From Bacteroidaceae bacterium (GTDB lineage: Bacteria; Bacteroidota; Bacteroidia; Bacteroidales; Bacteroidaceae): a DNA stretch of 54,588 nt. Below are positions 42,756 to 50,668 of this stretch, in pieces (positions within the stretch are counted from its first letter, which is position 1; every line of letters begins with the position of its first letter). A program made the position numbers and the translations under genes. Under the pieces are notes generated by a model that was not told the DNA's origin, ran no database searches, and saw only the letters and a list, made by a program, of their open reading frames with translations. Location of the stretch: assembly GCA_017649485.1 (NCBI GenBank), contig JAGCGS010000029.1:1-54588 (forward strand). The letters are read 5' to 3'.

Positions 42756-42896
42756 CTGCCAATCTTAATAATAAGAACGGCTGTGCGCCTTCTCTTAACA
42801 TACTTACCAGGCCTGCTTGGCAATTAGGTTTCGACAAAACGCCCATCTTTTTTTAGAGGTAAGTAGAGTAAAAACAACTTAAAAATTTAGAAAGTT

Positions 42897-43454
42897 ATGA
42901 TTATTTTAAAGAAGGATTTTGATAGATATATCAATGATTTGATGGGCTTAAACGAAAAATTCTCAGAGTGTTTTGGGCATAAAGAAAAGACCGCCGGCTG
43001 GCTGTCCAACTATACCAAGAAGAAGCCCTATACCGGCAAGGGCAGCCTCATTAGCATAAAGTTTTCCAACAGTCGAAGCGGTGAGGTGCTGTACTATTGC
43101 CTGGATGACAGGGAGGTTATTCAGCTATGTACCGTACTTTTTGCTAATATCGGGTCACATCAGGTCTCTGTTTCAAGAGTGCTGTTCGATTTAGGCTGCA
43201 ACAGGCTTATGGAAGATCAGGGCATAAATTTCGATGTCCAGGAAGACTGGGACATTAACCTTATTATAAAGGGTAATTATGAGGCGAAAGAAAAGGAGGA
43301 ATACGACCTTTCCCATCTCTCTACCGTTCAGTGCTTTACCATCGAGAACCTGATGAACGACTTTTTGAAGGCTCCTTCTAGAGGTCTCAACATCGCCCAG
43401 CTGATCACAGAGGAATACATGCTTTTGCTCAAATTCGAGTTGGGAGCAGCCTGA
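42897..43454 (+). CDS. Orphan protein of unknown function
   Basis: A 185-residue soluble protein I do not recognise. It has no signal peptide or membrane helix. It is acidic toward the C-terminus and contains the segments AGWLSNYTKKKPYTG, SIKFSNSRSGEVLYYCLDD and LITEEYMLLLKFELGAA, with about five cysteines scattered rather than in pairs. Codon use looks like a real gene, and a -7 box precedes it by a long leader. It stands alone between a dispersed repeat and a terminator, a setting typical of recently acquired or lineage-restricted genes. Confidence 0.65.
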   Translation: MIILKKDFDRYINDLMGLNEKFSECFGHKEKTAGWLSNYTKKKPYTGKGSLISIKFSNSRSGEVLYYCLDDREVIQLCTVLFANIGSHQVSVSRVLFDLGCNRLMEDQGINFDVQEDWDINLIIKGNYEAKEKEEYDLSHLSTVQCFTIENLMNDFLKAPSRGLNIAQLITEEYMLLLKFELGAA

Positions 43455-43506
43455 AGCAACCGTTATAAACCTTTCGGGAGCAACCCCTAAGGTACAGGAT
43501 GCCTGC

Positions 43507-43533
43507 CAGCCCATACTTTAAGTGTGGGCTGGA
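43507..43533 (+). other. Hairpin after the orphan gene
   Basis: CCAGCCCA and TGGGCTGG form a perfect 8-bp stem, extended by inner pairs, 52 bases after the orphan stop. No T-run follows. Confidence 0.5.
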
Positions 43534-43573
43534 GGTCTCAGCTGCTCATCCTTCAATAAGAACACACCAAACA

Positions 43574-43604
43574 AAAAGGTTGACACCCAAAGTGCCAACC
43601 TTTT
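43574..43604 (-). terminator. Bidirectional terminator between the orphan gene and apbE
   Basis: A 13-position stem (43574-43586 with 43592-43604; one A-C mismatch) is flanked by A-rich and T-rich ends. On the minus strand it gives a T-run after the apbE operon; on the plus strand it ends the orphan gene transcript. Confidence 0.8.
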
Positions 43605-43631
43605 GTTGTATTCACTCAAAGTGTCTTTTTT

Positions 43632-44666
43632 TCACTTCGTTACAAACTTCTTCATGCCATCAGTCATGTATGTCTTATAATTGCCATTCTCGTCGCCATA
43701 AATGAAATAAGCTTCCAGCTCGGAGTGCTGCTCTACCAAAGCGCTGGCACGCTCTAAGCCCATCACCATGAAAGCTGTGGCATAGGCATCGGCTGTCATA
43801 CAATCCTTGGCTATGACGGTGGAACTCAAGATGCTGTGCTGCACAGGATAGCCTGTCTTAGGGTCGATGGTGTGGGCGTATTTCATGCCATCCCTAAAGT
43901 AGAAGTTGCGATAGTTGCCGCTGGTAGCTATGCCTGAGTTGGTGATTTTTAGAATAGTCTGCAGATCTTGGTTGCGGCTTTCGGGGTCATCGTCAGGCTT
44001 GCTGATTCCTATTCGCCATAGTTCACCAGAGGGGTTGGCTCCCGACACTACCACCTCGCCACCAATATCCACCATAAAGTTCTGCACTCCTTCGCCTCTC
44101 AACAGGTCGGCAATGAAATCCACGGCATATCCCTTGGCGATGGCACTGCAATCCAGTGTGATACGAGGGTCTTGCTTTACTACCTTGCCTTCTGGAGTGA
44201 GATGAACCTTCTGCCAGCCGACAATCTGCAGCAGACTGTCTATCTTGGCTTTGTCGGGATTGGCATTCTCCGACTTGGTGAATCCGAAGCCCCAGGCATT
44301 GACCAGCGGAGCCACGGTGATGTCGAAGCTGCCATCGGTGCTTTCAGATATTTTCATGGCTTGGCGGAATACATTGACAAACAGGCTGTCGGCAATGACA
44401 TCCTCGTTTTGGTTAATGCGGCTGATTACGGAGGTGTCGTTAAACATCGACAGTGAAGCATCGAAGAGGAGCAATCGTTTGTCGATATCTAATTTCAAAG
44501 ATTTGTCATGTTCATAGGTAATGCTGTACATGGTTCCGAATATCAAGCCTTTGTCATTGTGATAGGATCTACCTTCACCCCATGAAATGATTCCGTTCTG
44601 GCGGAGCAGTATCAATGCCGTTCCTGCAACCAAGAGGATTAACCAGAGGTAATTACTCTTTTTCAT
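43632..44666 (-). CDS. apbE: FAD:protein FMN transferase (ApbE)
   Basis: An exported, membrane-anchored flavin transferase that attaches FMN from FAD to a threonine of target proteins such as NqrB and NqrC. The 344 residues begin with one membrane helix (about 6-24). Conserved family segments are GTMYSITYEHD, ALDCS-like ITLDCSAIAKGYAVD, MVDIGGEVVVSGANP, HTIDPKTGYPVQ and the metal-site region MTADAYATAFMVMG. It is the last gene of a minus-strand operon and overlaps mntP by 4 bases. Confidence 0.95.
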   Translation of the reverse strand: MKKSNYLWLILLVAGTALILLRQNGIISWGEGRSYHNDKGLIFGTMYSITYEHDKSLKLDIDKRLLLFDASLSMFNDTSVISRINQNEDVIADSLFVNVFRQAMKISESTDGSFDITVAPLVNAWGFGFTKSENANPDKAKIDSLLQIVGWQKVHLTPEGKVVKQDPRITLDCSAIAKGYAVDFIADLLRGEGVQNFMVDIGGEVVVSGANPSGELWRIGISKPDDDPESRNQDLQTILKITNSGIATSGNYRNFYFRDGMKYAHTIDPKTGYPVQHSILSSTVIAKDCMTADAYATAFMVMGLERASALVEQHSELEAYFIYGDENGNYKTYMTDGMKKFVTK

Positions 44667-45244
44667 AAAAGTCCTAAATGTTCAATTAATATCTTTATCC
44701 CAATCAGCACGAGGATGATGCCTCCAACCAATTCGGGTTTCAACTTCTTTTCAATGCGTTTGCCAAACGTTACTCCTAAATAAAGTCCCAAGAGAGAAAA
44801 CATTAGCGACACAAATCCGATGACTACCATAGGATAGGCTATGCTACTGAACTCGTTGTTGTTCAGACAGGCAAACGAGATGCCTATTGCCAAAGCGTCG
44901 ATACTTGTGGCAACGGCTAATGTTAGTATCATCCATGCTGAGGAAGGGTTGAAGTGGCGTTCCTCATCGTTGCCCGATAACCCATCCTTGATCATCTTGC
45001 CGCCTATTATCGCCAAGAGTCCGAAAGCTATCCAGTGGTCCACACTCTCCACCCAACCATTGAAGTAGATGAATGCTATCCAACCGATGGCGCACATCAT
45101 GCCTTGAAACCAACCGAAGCTCAGTGCCATAGGCAACATGTTGCTCCATACATACCTCTTTTGCATAATGCCGCTTGCGATGGAAACCGCAAAGCAGTCC
45201 ATGGCGAGGCTCACTGCTATCAACCAGATATCTAACTCACTCAT
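44663..45244 (-). CDS. mntP: Manganese efflux pump MntP
   Basis: A 193-residue inner-membrane protein with six helices that exports Mn2+. The conserved acidic motifs AMDCFAVSIASG in helix 1 and TSIDALAIGISFA in the fourth helix are the family's metal-binding pairs. It overlaps the preceding DUF6048-like gene by 4 bases and apbE by 4. Confidence 0.95.
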   Translation of the reverse strand: MSELDIWLIAVSLAMDCFAVSIASGIMQKRYVWSNMLPMALSFGWFQGMMCAIGWIAFIYFNGWVESVDHWIAFGLLAIIGGKMIKDGLSGNDEERHFNPSSAWMILTLAVATSIDALAIGISFACLNNNEFSSIAYPMVVIGFVSLMFSLLGLYLGVTFGKRIEKKLKPELVGGIILVLIGIKILIEHLGLL

Positions 45245-46008
45245 TTAAGCTGATAAATAACAGAATAGGTGATACCTGTGTTGTTGGAGTCGTAGCGACC
45301 GAACCCCGGTATATAGTATGGGTCTCCAAATTCGTCGATGGAGGCCTTCAGCTTGTGCTTTATCCTGAGCATGATTCCCATCTTGATGCGTTTGCTGATA
45401 TTCGCCCTCAAGCCAACGGTAAATTCCACCCAGTGCATGGTGTGGCTCATACCCTCGTGAACATAGTTGGAGGTGTCGCCCCAAATGTGGTCGGTCAAGT
45501 TGGTTTCATCAGCTCCACCTGTATATTCAGGATTCAACATGTCGGGAACCACTACATCATATTTGCCAGAGCTGAACCCATATCTAAGACCTACCAGCAG
45601 GAGGTTGCCATGCGCCTTTTTCCAGAAAGTGTTGTAATCGATGCCCAAACGGAAGTAGGGGGCTGACGACTTGATGCTTACATCGTAGTCATTGATGGCT
45701 TTACCTCCTCCAAATCCCACCTCCACAGTTGGGAAGTAGCGGTTGTAGAGGTTTACATCCACCATAGCTTCGGCAGACATGAAGTCGGAGCCAAAGGCTT
45801 TGATTATAGGTGAAAGGATATCTACACCCACATCGATTCCATTCATCAGCGGATAGGTTACCTCCGGCAAAGTCTTTTCCCGTTTCTTCTTCTGCTGCTG
45901 TGAAGATTGTCTGTTGTTTCTCTGCTGTCCTTGTACCGGTAAAGGAGCTACGAAAGCCAACAGCAGCAAGAAACTAATAATATATTTTGATATTCTCTTT
46001 ATCATCAT
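45241..46008 (-). CDS. DUF6048-like outer-membrane-associated protein
   Basis: A 255-residue exported protein with a signal peptide (ISFLLLLAFVAPLPVQGQ), a basic glutamine-rich linker (RNNRQSSQQQKKKREK) and a series of amphipathic beta strands (VEVGFGGGKAINDYDVSIKS, PYFRLGIDYNTFWKK, TVGLRANISKRIKMGIMLRI). This fits a small outer-membrane barrel of the kind annotated DUF6048 in Bacteroidetes. It overlaps the preceding lipoprotein gene by 35 bases and mntP by 4. Confidence 0.7.
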   Translation of the reverse strand: MMIKRISKYIISFLLLLAFVAPLPVQGQQRNNRQSSQQQKKKREKTLPEVTYPLMNGIDVGVDILSPIIKAFGSDFMSAEAMVDVNLYNRYFPTVEVGFGGGKAINDYDVSIKSSAPYFRLGIDYNTFWKKAHGNLLLVGLRYGFSSGKYDVVVPDMLNPEYTGGADETNLTDHIWGDTSNYVHEGMSHTMHWVEFTVGLRANISKRIKMGIMLRIKHKLKASIDEFGDPYYIPGFGRYDSNNTGITYSVIYQLK

Positions 46009-46492
46009 TCAAGGTAGCTGTTGGATTAACGATAACTATAGAGTCGAGTACATGGGTGGTGTATCGTAGGTCGGTCACTTCCTGCTTCACCACGAAGTTA
46101 CAGTCTAATGTCAGGAAATAGGGGGTGTTGTGATGACGGAACACCAATGTGTCTTTGTCGTTATGCTGGGGCAGCGTATCGCCTTCATGAAACGTATAGC
46201 TAAATACCAGTGTGGTTTCCTCAACGTTGGTACGCAGGGGCAATCTCAATGACGATACATCTAAGTCGTTATTGATGATAATAGAGTCGGTTCCGAAGGC
46301 ATAGACCGTCAGCGAGTCTAAAGAGTAAGACGTTTCCCATACTGCTGAGTCGGTCTTGATAACAGTCAGAATCTTGGCTGCCAACATGTGGCGTTCATTG
46401 CCGGAACAATCATCGTCTTCTGTACAGGAAATGATGCTGGCAATCAGGCTACCACATAATATGAATAATATGAATGGAATTATCTTCCTCAT
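45974..46492 (-). CDS. DUF6452-like lipoprotein
   Basis: A 172-residue predicted lipoprotein: a hydrophobic N-terminus followed by the lipobox-like SIISC and an acidic CTEDDDC. Beta-strand-rich sequence follows (SLDSLTVYAFGTDS, LRLPLRTNVEETTLVFSYTF). It is usually found next to the DUF6048-type gene in this order, consistent with an envelope complex of unknown role. The long 35-base overlap with the next gene suggests tight coupling. Confidence 0.7.
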   Translation of the reverse strand: MRKIIPFILFILCGSLIASIISCTEDDDCSGNERHMLAAKILTVIKTDSAVWETSYSLDSLTVYAFGTDSIIINNDLDVSSLRLPLRTNVEETTLVFSYTFHEGDTLPQHNDKDTLVFRHHNTPYFLTLDCNFVVKQEVTDLRYTTHVLDSIVIVNPTATLNDDKENIKIYY

Positions 46493-47439
46493 AATGTCTT
46501 TTCGATTTGGTATTTATTTCTTTCCTCACTATTGCGTGAAATCAATTCACCCAAGAAGCCTGCCACAAACAGTTGTGTACCGATAATCATGGCTGTCAGG
46601 GCTAAATAGAAATATGGTGAGTCTGTCACTAACCTGTGAGGCAGGTTGTTTAGGATGTAGTAAAGCTTATGCCCACCAACAATCATCACTGATATCAAAC
46701 CTATCAGGAACATGAGCGAGCCCAATGTGCCAAACAGGTGCATGGGTTGTACGCCAAAGGTGGAGAGAAACCACAATGTCAGCAGATCTAAGTATCCGTT
46801 AACGAAACGGTTCAGTCCGAACTTGGTTTTGCCGTACTTGCGAGCCTGATGTTGCACCACCTTCTCTCCAATCTTGGTGAATCCGGCATTCTTAGCCAGC
46901 CAGGGAATATAGCGATGCATCTCGCCATAAACCTCAATATTCTTCACCACCTCTTTTCGGTAAGCCTTTAACCCACAGTTGAAATCGTGCAGATTATGGA
47001 TGCCACTGGCTTTCCTTGCCGTAGCGTTGAAAAGCTTGGTAGGCAGTGTCTTGGATAGTGGGTCATAGCGTTTCTTCTTCCATCCGCTCACCAGGTCATA
47101 TCCCTCATTCTTAATCATCTCATAGAGAGCAGGTATTTCATCAGGGGAGTCCTGCAGGTCGGCATCCATGGTAATAACGACATCACCCTGAGTAGCCTTA
47201 AATCCACAGAACAGGGCAGGGGATTTGCCGTAGTTACGGCGGAACTTGATGCCTTTAACTTCGGGATTTGCCTGCTGTAAGTTCTCAATTACTTGCCAAG
47301 ACCCGTCATTTGAGCCATCATCCACAAAGATAACCTCGTAACTATGATGATTGGCTTCCATTACTTGCTTAATCCAAGCATGCAATTCTGGCAGTGATTC
47401 TGCCTCATTATATAATGGTATTACAACACTTATATCCAT
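46489..47439 (-). CDS. GT2 glycosyltransferase (dolichol-phosphate mannosyltransferase/GtrB-like)
   Basis: A 316-residue membrane glycosyltransferase. The N-terminal GT-A domain has SVVIPLYNEAESLPEL, the nucleotide-binding DDGSNDGS and the metal-binding DADLQDSPDE. Two C-terminal membrane helices follow (about 230-255 and 270-295), as in undecaprenyl-phosphate glycosyltransferases of the DPM1/GtrB type. It probably transfers a sugar from a nucleotide to polyprenyl phosphate for envelope glycans. It overlaps the next gene by 4 bases. Confidence 0.9.
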   Translation of the reverse strand: MDISVVIPLYNEAESLPELHAWIKQVMEANHHSYEVIFVDDGSNDGSWQVIENLQQANPEVKGIKFRRNYGKSPALFCGFKATQGDVVITMDADLQDSPDEIPALYEMIKNEGYDLVSGWKKKRYDPLSKTLPTKLFNATARKASGIHNLHDFNCGLKAYRKEVVKNIEVYGEMHRYIPWLAKNAGFTKIGEKVVQHQARKYGKTKFGLNRFVNGYLDLLTLWFLSTFGVQPMHLFGTLGSLMFLIGLISVMIVGGHKLYYILNNLPHRLVTDSPYFYLALTAMIIGTQLFVAGFLGELISRNSEERNKYQIEKTL

Positions 47440-47444
47440 GACAG

Positions 47445-47987
47445 TTATTGTTCTTTTTTTATTTTTCGTTTGGCAATCAGGGCAGTTGGCAGTGCCATCA
47501 GCAATCCGTAGAACATGTTCTGGCTCACTAGCTGCAGGGTGATATCTACAGGATTTAAGAGGGAATATGTGTCAATAGCCAATTGATATTGCTCTACATA
47601 TTTATCCATACCAGGCAAAGGACTCTCCTTCACCGTATCAAACATATCCTGCAGCCTCTCCAGCACAAAGCCGTGGTCGATGAACTGGAAATAAATCAGA
47701 TGCCCCACTGAGGTCAGCAGAGAGGCATACATATACATAAACAGGCAGAAGGTAAAGGCGTGGATGAAGCCAATGCTGCCATTGTTGTTGGAGTATCTGT
47801 CGCGATATAGGCACAGTAGGTGGTGGCCAATGAAAGGTACAAACAAGGTGAGTACGCCAAACACCAGCATAAAAAAGGACATAGACATGCCTAATGGGAA
47901 GAAAATGAACTTTAAAATCCAGTATGTTCCCATGATGGTACCTGCAGCCATTGAGACCCTTTGCAAATTCTTTCTGTCTTCTATCAT
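47445..47987 (-). CDS. DUF4199 membrane protein
   Basis: A 180-residue inner-membrane protein with four predicted helices and a polar extracytoplasmic loop between about 105 and 145, matching the DUF4199 family common in Bacteroidetes. Function is unknown. It is the first gene of the operon that continues through the GT2 gene to apbE, with a -7 box TATCTTTG (48011-48018, minus). Confidence 0.8.
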   Translation of the reverse strand: MIEDRKNLQRVSMAAGTIMGTYWILKFIFFPLGMSMSFFMLVFGVLTLFVPFIGHHLLCLYRDRYSNNNGSIGFIHAFTFCLFMYMYASLLTSVGHLIYFQFIDHGFVLERLQDMFDTVKESPLPGMDKYVEQYQLAIDTYSLLNPVDITLQLVSQNMFYGLLMALPTALIAKRKIKKEQ

Positions 47988-48010
47988 ACGATGATTGTGT
48001 CTTTAGGGGG

Positions 48011-48018
48011 CAAAGATA
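48011..48018 (-). promoter_or_regulatory. -7 box of the DUF4199-to-apbE operon
   Basis: TATCTTTG on the minus strand lies 23 bases before the DUF4199 start. Confidence 0.6.
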
Positions 48019-48061
48019 TAAAAAAGTTGGCAATATTTATTGCAGAATTGAAAAATAGTTG

Positions 48062-48069
48062 TACCTTTG
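48062..48069 (+). promoter_or_regulatory. -7 box for the SRP RNA / tRNA-Thr transcript
   Basis: TACCTTTG lies 25 bases before the predicted SRP RNA stem, matching TAnnTTTG. Confidence 0.65.
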
Positions 48070-48094
48070 CACTCGCTTTTCAGAAAAAGCACAC

Positions 48095-48190
48095 GGGCAA
48101 GTCCTATACGGCCAGCTCCTTGTGAATCCCCCAGGGCTTGACCGCAGCAAGGGCAGCAGGTTGTAGCGGCGCGATATAGCAAGCTTGCCC
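48095..48190 (+). ncRNA. ffs: Signal recognition particle RNA (4.5S-type, ffs)
   Basis: This is a small SRP RNA that scaffolds Ffh. The closing stem GGGCAAG (48095-48101) pairs with CTTGCCC (48184-48190). The interior matches Bacteroidetes ffs genes: the segments GGCCAGCTCCTTG, CCCCCAGGGC-TTGACC and GCAGCAAGGGCAGC form domain IV, followed by GTAGCGGCGCGATATAG. It has a promoter just upstream and is followed after 4 bases by tRNA-Thr, so the two may be one transcript. End coordinates are approximate. Confidence 0.85.
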
Positions 48191-48194
48191 ACCC

Positions 48195-48268
48195 GCCTCT
48201 TTAGCTCAGTTGGCCAGAGCACGTGATTTGTAATCTCGGGGTCGTTGGTTCGAATCCGACAAGAGGCT
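48195..48268 (+). tRNA. tRNA-Thr (anticodon UGU)
   Basis: The 74-nt tRNA has acceptor stem GCCTCTT/AAGAGGC, D arm AGCTCAGTTGGCCAGAGC, anticodon stem CGTGA/TCTCG (one A-T/G-rich stem with a mismatch) and loop TTTGTAA giving anticodon TGT, and T arm GTTGGTTCGAATCCGAC. CCA is not encoded. It lies 4 bases after ffs. Its 3' end is duplicated downstream. Confidence 0.93.
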
Positions 48269-48333
48269 CAAACGTAAATCTCCAAATGGTCTTGAAAGCT
48301 CGCTTTCAGAAGCCATTTGGAGATTTACGTTTG
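48269..48333 (+). repeat. 65-nt near-perfect hairpin abutting tRNA-Thr
   Basis: A perfect 21-nt inverted repeat (48269-48289 with 48313-48333; arm begins CAAACGTAAATCTCC) encloses a second inner stem GAAAGC/GCTTTC. It begins at the base after the tRNA discriminator. It could be a processing or termination signal, but the stem is far longer than a normal terminator and has no T-run. Confidence 0.9.
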
Positions 48334-48361
48334 ATAGCCTCCCGCTGGTAGGCGGATATCC

Positions 48362-48377
48362 AATCCGACAAGAGGCT
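48362..48377 (+). repeat. 16-bp direct copy of the tRNA-Thr 3' end
   Basis: AATCCGACAAGAGGCT repeats exactly the last 16 bases of tRNA-Thr (48253-48268), 109 bp downstream, and is itself embedded in a CGGATATCC inverted pair. Duplicated tRNA 3' ends are the usual footprint of site-specific integration. Confidence 0.85.
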
Positions 48378-48443
48378 ATTCGGATATCCTATTTCTCATC
48401 ACACTGATGAAAGGCAGTAATCCCGCATTTGAGATGCTCTTTC

Positions 48444-48508
48444 CTCGCTCTAACCATACCTTAGAGTATGCTTAGAGTATGTTTAGAGCGAGAGAAGAGC
48501 GAGAGAAG
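48444..48508. repeat. Four 11-bp tandem units with an inverted flank
   Basis: Units at 48461-48471, 48472-48482, 48483-48493 and 48494-48504 read TTAGAGTATGC, TTAGAGTATGT, TTAGAGCGAGA, GAAGAGCGAGA. CTCGCTCTAA (48444-48453) is the inverse of 48483-48492. No gene is visible in 48378-48690. Confidence 0.8.
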
Positions 48509-48690
48509 TCCCTGCCAGTAGCCTTTTTTGGATAGTTATTTTTTATTTAATAGTATGTTCCTTGTAGGCTTTAAAGGCGAAAATGCCGCAGAACATCTGA
48601 GTTACCCAAGTCAACAACAATCAGAAATCCCTGTTATTGGGGGGCAAGTGGGTTAGACCTTTGGAATTGTTTTAGCTGCCTTAGCCAAAA

Positions 48691-48713
48691 AAAGGTTGCT
48701 CATTTGAGCAACC
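48691..48713 (-). terminator. Intrinsic terminator after rny
   Basis: GGTTGCTC (48694-48701) pairs with GAGCAACC (48706-48713). On the minus strand a run of T residues follows. It lies 10 bases after the rny stop. Confidence 0.9.
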
Positions 48714-48722
48714 CTCTTTAAA

Positions 48723-50258
48723 TCACTTCGCATAGCTTACTGCTCGCGTTTCTCGTATTACGGTAATCTTCACCTGTCCTGGATAAGTCATTTCATCCTG
48801 AATCTTCTTAGCGATTTCTGCTGACAGGCTCTCTGTTTGCTTGTCGTCAATCTTGTCTGCACCGACAATGACGCGAAGCTCACGACCTGCCTGGATAGCG
48901 TAAGTCTTTGTCACACCAGGATAGGAAGCTGCCAAAGTTTCCAAGTCATTCAGTCGCTTAATGTAAGCCTCAACAATTTCTCGACGTGCACCTGGACGAG
49001 CACCGGATATGGCATCACAAACCTGTACGATAGGAGCCAACAAGGTAGTCATCTCCACTTCATCGTGGTGTGCTCCGATGGCATTGCAGATATCAGGTTT
49101 CTCCTTAAACTTCTCTGCCAACTTCATACCCAAGATTGCGTGTGGCAATTCAGGCTCGTCATCAGGAACCTTTCCTATATCATGCAGCAAACCAGCGCGG
49201 CGAGCTTTCTTGGGATTCAACCCCAGCTCCGTTGCCATAACAGCACAGAGGTTAGCAGTTTCACGTGCATGCTGTAGCAGGTTCTGTCCGTATGAAGAAC
49301 GATATTTCATCTTACCGATGATACGAATCATTTCCGGATGCAAGCCATGGATACCCAAGTCGATGGTGGTGCGCTTACCAGTTTCCACGATTTCGTCTTC
49401 CACCTGTTTACGAACCTTGGCAACCACCTCCTCGATGCGAGCCGGATGGATTCGTCCGTCTGTAACCAACTGGTGCAAAGCCAAGCGGGCTATCTCACGG
49501 CGTACAGGATCGAAAGCAGAGAGAACGATAGATTCGGGTGTGTCGTCCACGATAATTTCCACACCAGTAGCAGCTTCCAAGGCACGGATATTACGTCCCT
49601 CACGGCCAATGATACGTCCCTTGATTTCATCGGAATCGATGTGGAACACCGTCACAGAGTTCTCTACTGCTGTTTCTGTAGCTACACGCTGAATTGTTTG
49701 TACAACAATGCGTTTTGCCTCTTTGTTGGCATTCATTTTCGCATCATCCATGATCTCATTGATATAGGACTGAGCCTGCATCTTTGCTTCTTCCTTCAGG
49801 GACTCAATCATACGTTCCTTGGCTTCTTCAGCAGATAGGCCAGAAATAGCCTCCAACTTTACGATTTCCTGTTGCTGGAGTTTGTCTAATTCTTCTTTCT
49901 TCTTTTCAATGATACCCAGCTGGTTAGTGAGGTTCTCACGGATAGCGTCATTTTCAACTTTCTTGTGCTGCAAGTCTTCCTGACGCTGGTTCAATACCAT
50001 TTCACGCTGCTTAAGTTTGTTTTCCACCTGCTGGATTTTTTGGTTGCGCTGAGCTACCTCTTTCTCTAACTCAGCTTTCTTGTTCAGGAATTTCTCCTTT
50101 ACCTCCAGCAGCTTGTTTTTCTTGATAACCTCAGCTTCGGCATTAGCCTCTTTCAGTATGGTTTCAACCTTAGATTTCAGAATATTCTTCTGAATAAAGA
50201 ACATGATGGCTAAACCAATCAACAAGCCAATCACGCAGAATACTATATTTACTACCAT
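48723..50258 (-). CDS. rny: Ribonuclease Y
   Basis: A membrane-anchored endoribonuclease initiating mRNA decay. The 511 residues have the family's full layout: an N-terminal membrane helix (about 4-22), a long charged coiled coil (about 25-200), a KH RNA-binding domain containing [13 protein letters not shown], and an HD domain with [12 protein letters not shown] and [10 protein letters not shown]. It lies downstream of zapA with a 107-base gap that contains a hairpin. Confidence 0.97.
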   Translation of the reverse strand: MVVNIVFCVIGLLIGLAIMFFIQKNILKSKVETILKEANAEAEVIKKNKLLEVKEKFLNKKAELEKEVAQRNQKIQQVENKLKQREMVLNQRQEDLQHKKVENDAIRENLTNQLGIIEKKKEELDKLQQQEIVKLEAISGLSAEEAKERMIESLKEEAKMQAQSYINEIMDDAKMNANKEAKRIVVQTIQRVATETAVENSVTVFHIDSDEIKGRIIGREGRNIRALEAATGVEIIVDDTPESIVLSAFDPVRREIARLALHQLVTDGRIHPARIEEVVAKVRKQVEDEIVETGKRTTIDLGIHGLHPEMIRIIGKMKYRSSYGQNLLQHARETANLCAVMATELGLNPKKARRAGLLHDIGKVPDDEPELPHAILGMKLAEKFKEKPDICNAIGAHHDEVEMTTLLAPIVQVCDAISGARPGARREIVEAYIKRLNDLETLAASYPGVTKTYAIQAGRELRVIVGADKIDDKQTESLSAEIAKKIQDEMTYPGQVKITVIRETRAVSYAK

Positions 50259-50286
50259 AGTCGTTTAAATAAAATATATAAATAAA

Positions 50287-50338
50287 ACGCACTGCAAACG
50301 CGCTTGTTCCCATGGGGTCAAGCAAGTCAACAGTGCGT
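50287..50338 (-). other. Structured hairpin in the zapA-rny gap
   Basis: ACGCACTG (50287-50294) pairs perfectly with CAGTGCGT (50331-50338). An inner stem GCTTG (50302-50306) with CAAGC (50319-50323) encloses a loop, leaving an internal bulge. On the minus strand an AT-rich tail follows. It may be a zapA terminator or an rny leader structure. Confidence 0.55.
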
Positions 50339-50365
50339 GGATTTCAAAATTATATCTATCAGGCC

Positions 50366-50656
50366 TTATTGGTTAATGCGTTCATTCACCAACTGAGCCA
50401 GTTCTTGAATCTTTTCCGTATAAGGCGTTGTCTCATTGCGTACTTTTTCCTTTAGTCCCTCAAGCGACAGTTGGTAAGCCACCATCTGTAGAATGCGCAC
50501 TTCAGGCAATTCTGGGTAATGCTCCTTATACGCGTTTGTCAAGTTATCAACCTTTTTGGCAGCTTTGCGTACCGTTTCCTCCTCCTTTCTGGGAATCGTT
50601 AATGGGAACGGATTGTTGCCAATGGTCAATTGTATTTTTATCATATCATCGTCCAT
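50366..50656 (-). CDS. zapA: Cell division protein ZapA
   Basis: A 96-residue ZapA homologue that binds and bundles FtsZ. The ATG at 50656 (MDDDMIKIQLTI) was preferred to a GTG three codons upstream. The N-terminal beta strands and PFPLTIPRKEEETVRKAAK, followed by the ILQMVAYQLSLE helix and a C-terminal coiled coil, fit the family. It is preceded by a coiled-coil protein gene and followed by rny. Confidence 0.88.
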   Translation of the reverse strand: MDDDMIKIQLTIGNNPFPLTIPRKEEETVRKAAKKVDNLTNAYKEHYPELPEVRILQMVAYQLSLEGLKEKVRNETTPYTEKIQELAQLVNERINQ

Positions 50657-50668
50657 ACATCTCACGTT

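Noticed and set aside
49009-49692. 227-codon open frame antisense to rny
   Set aside because: It overlaps the KH and HD domains of RNase Y and is Ser/Ile-rich as expected for a shadow frame.
50259-50365. 6S RNA gene between zapA and rny
   Set aside because: 6S RNA is often near zapA, but the gap is only 107 bases and the visible hairpin of 52 bases lacks the long stem with a central bubble.
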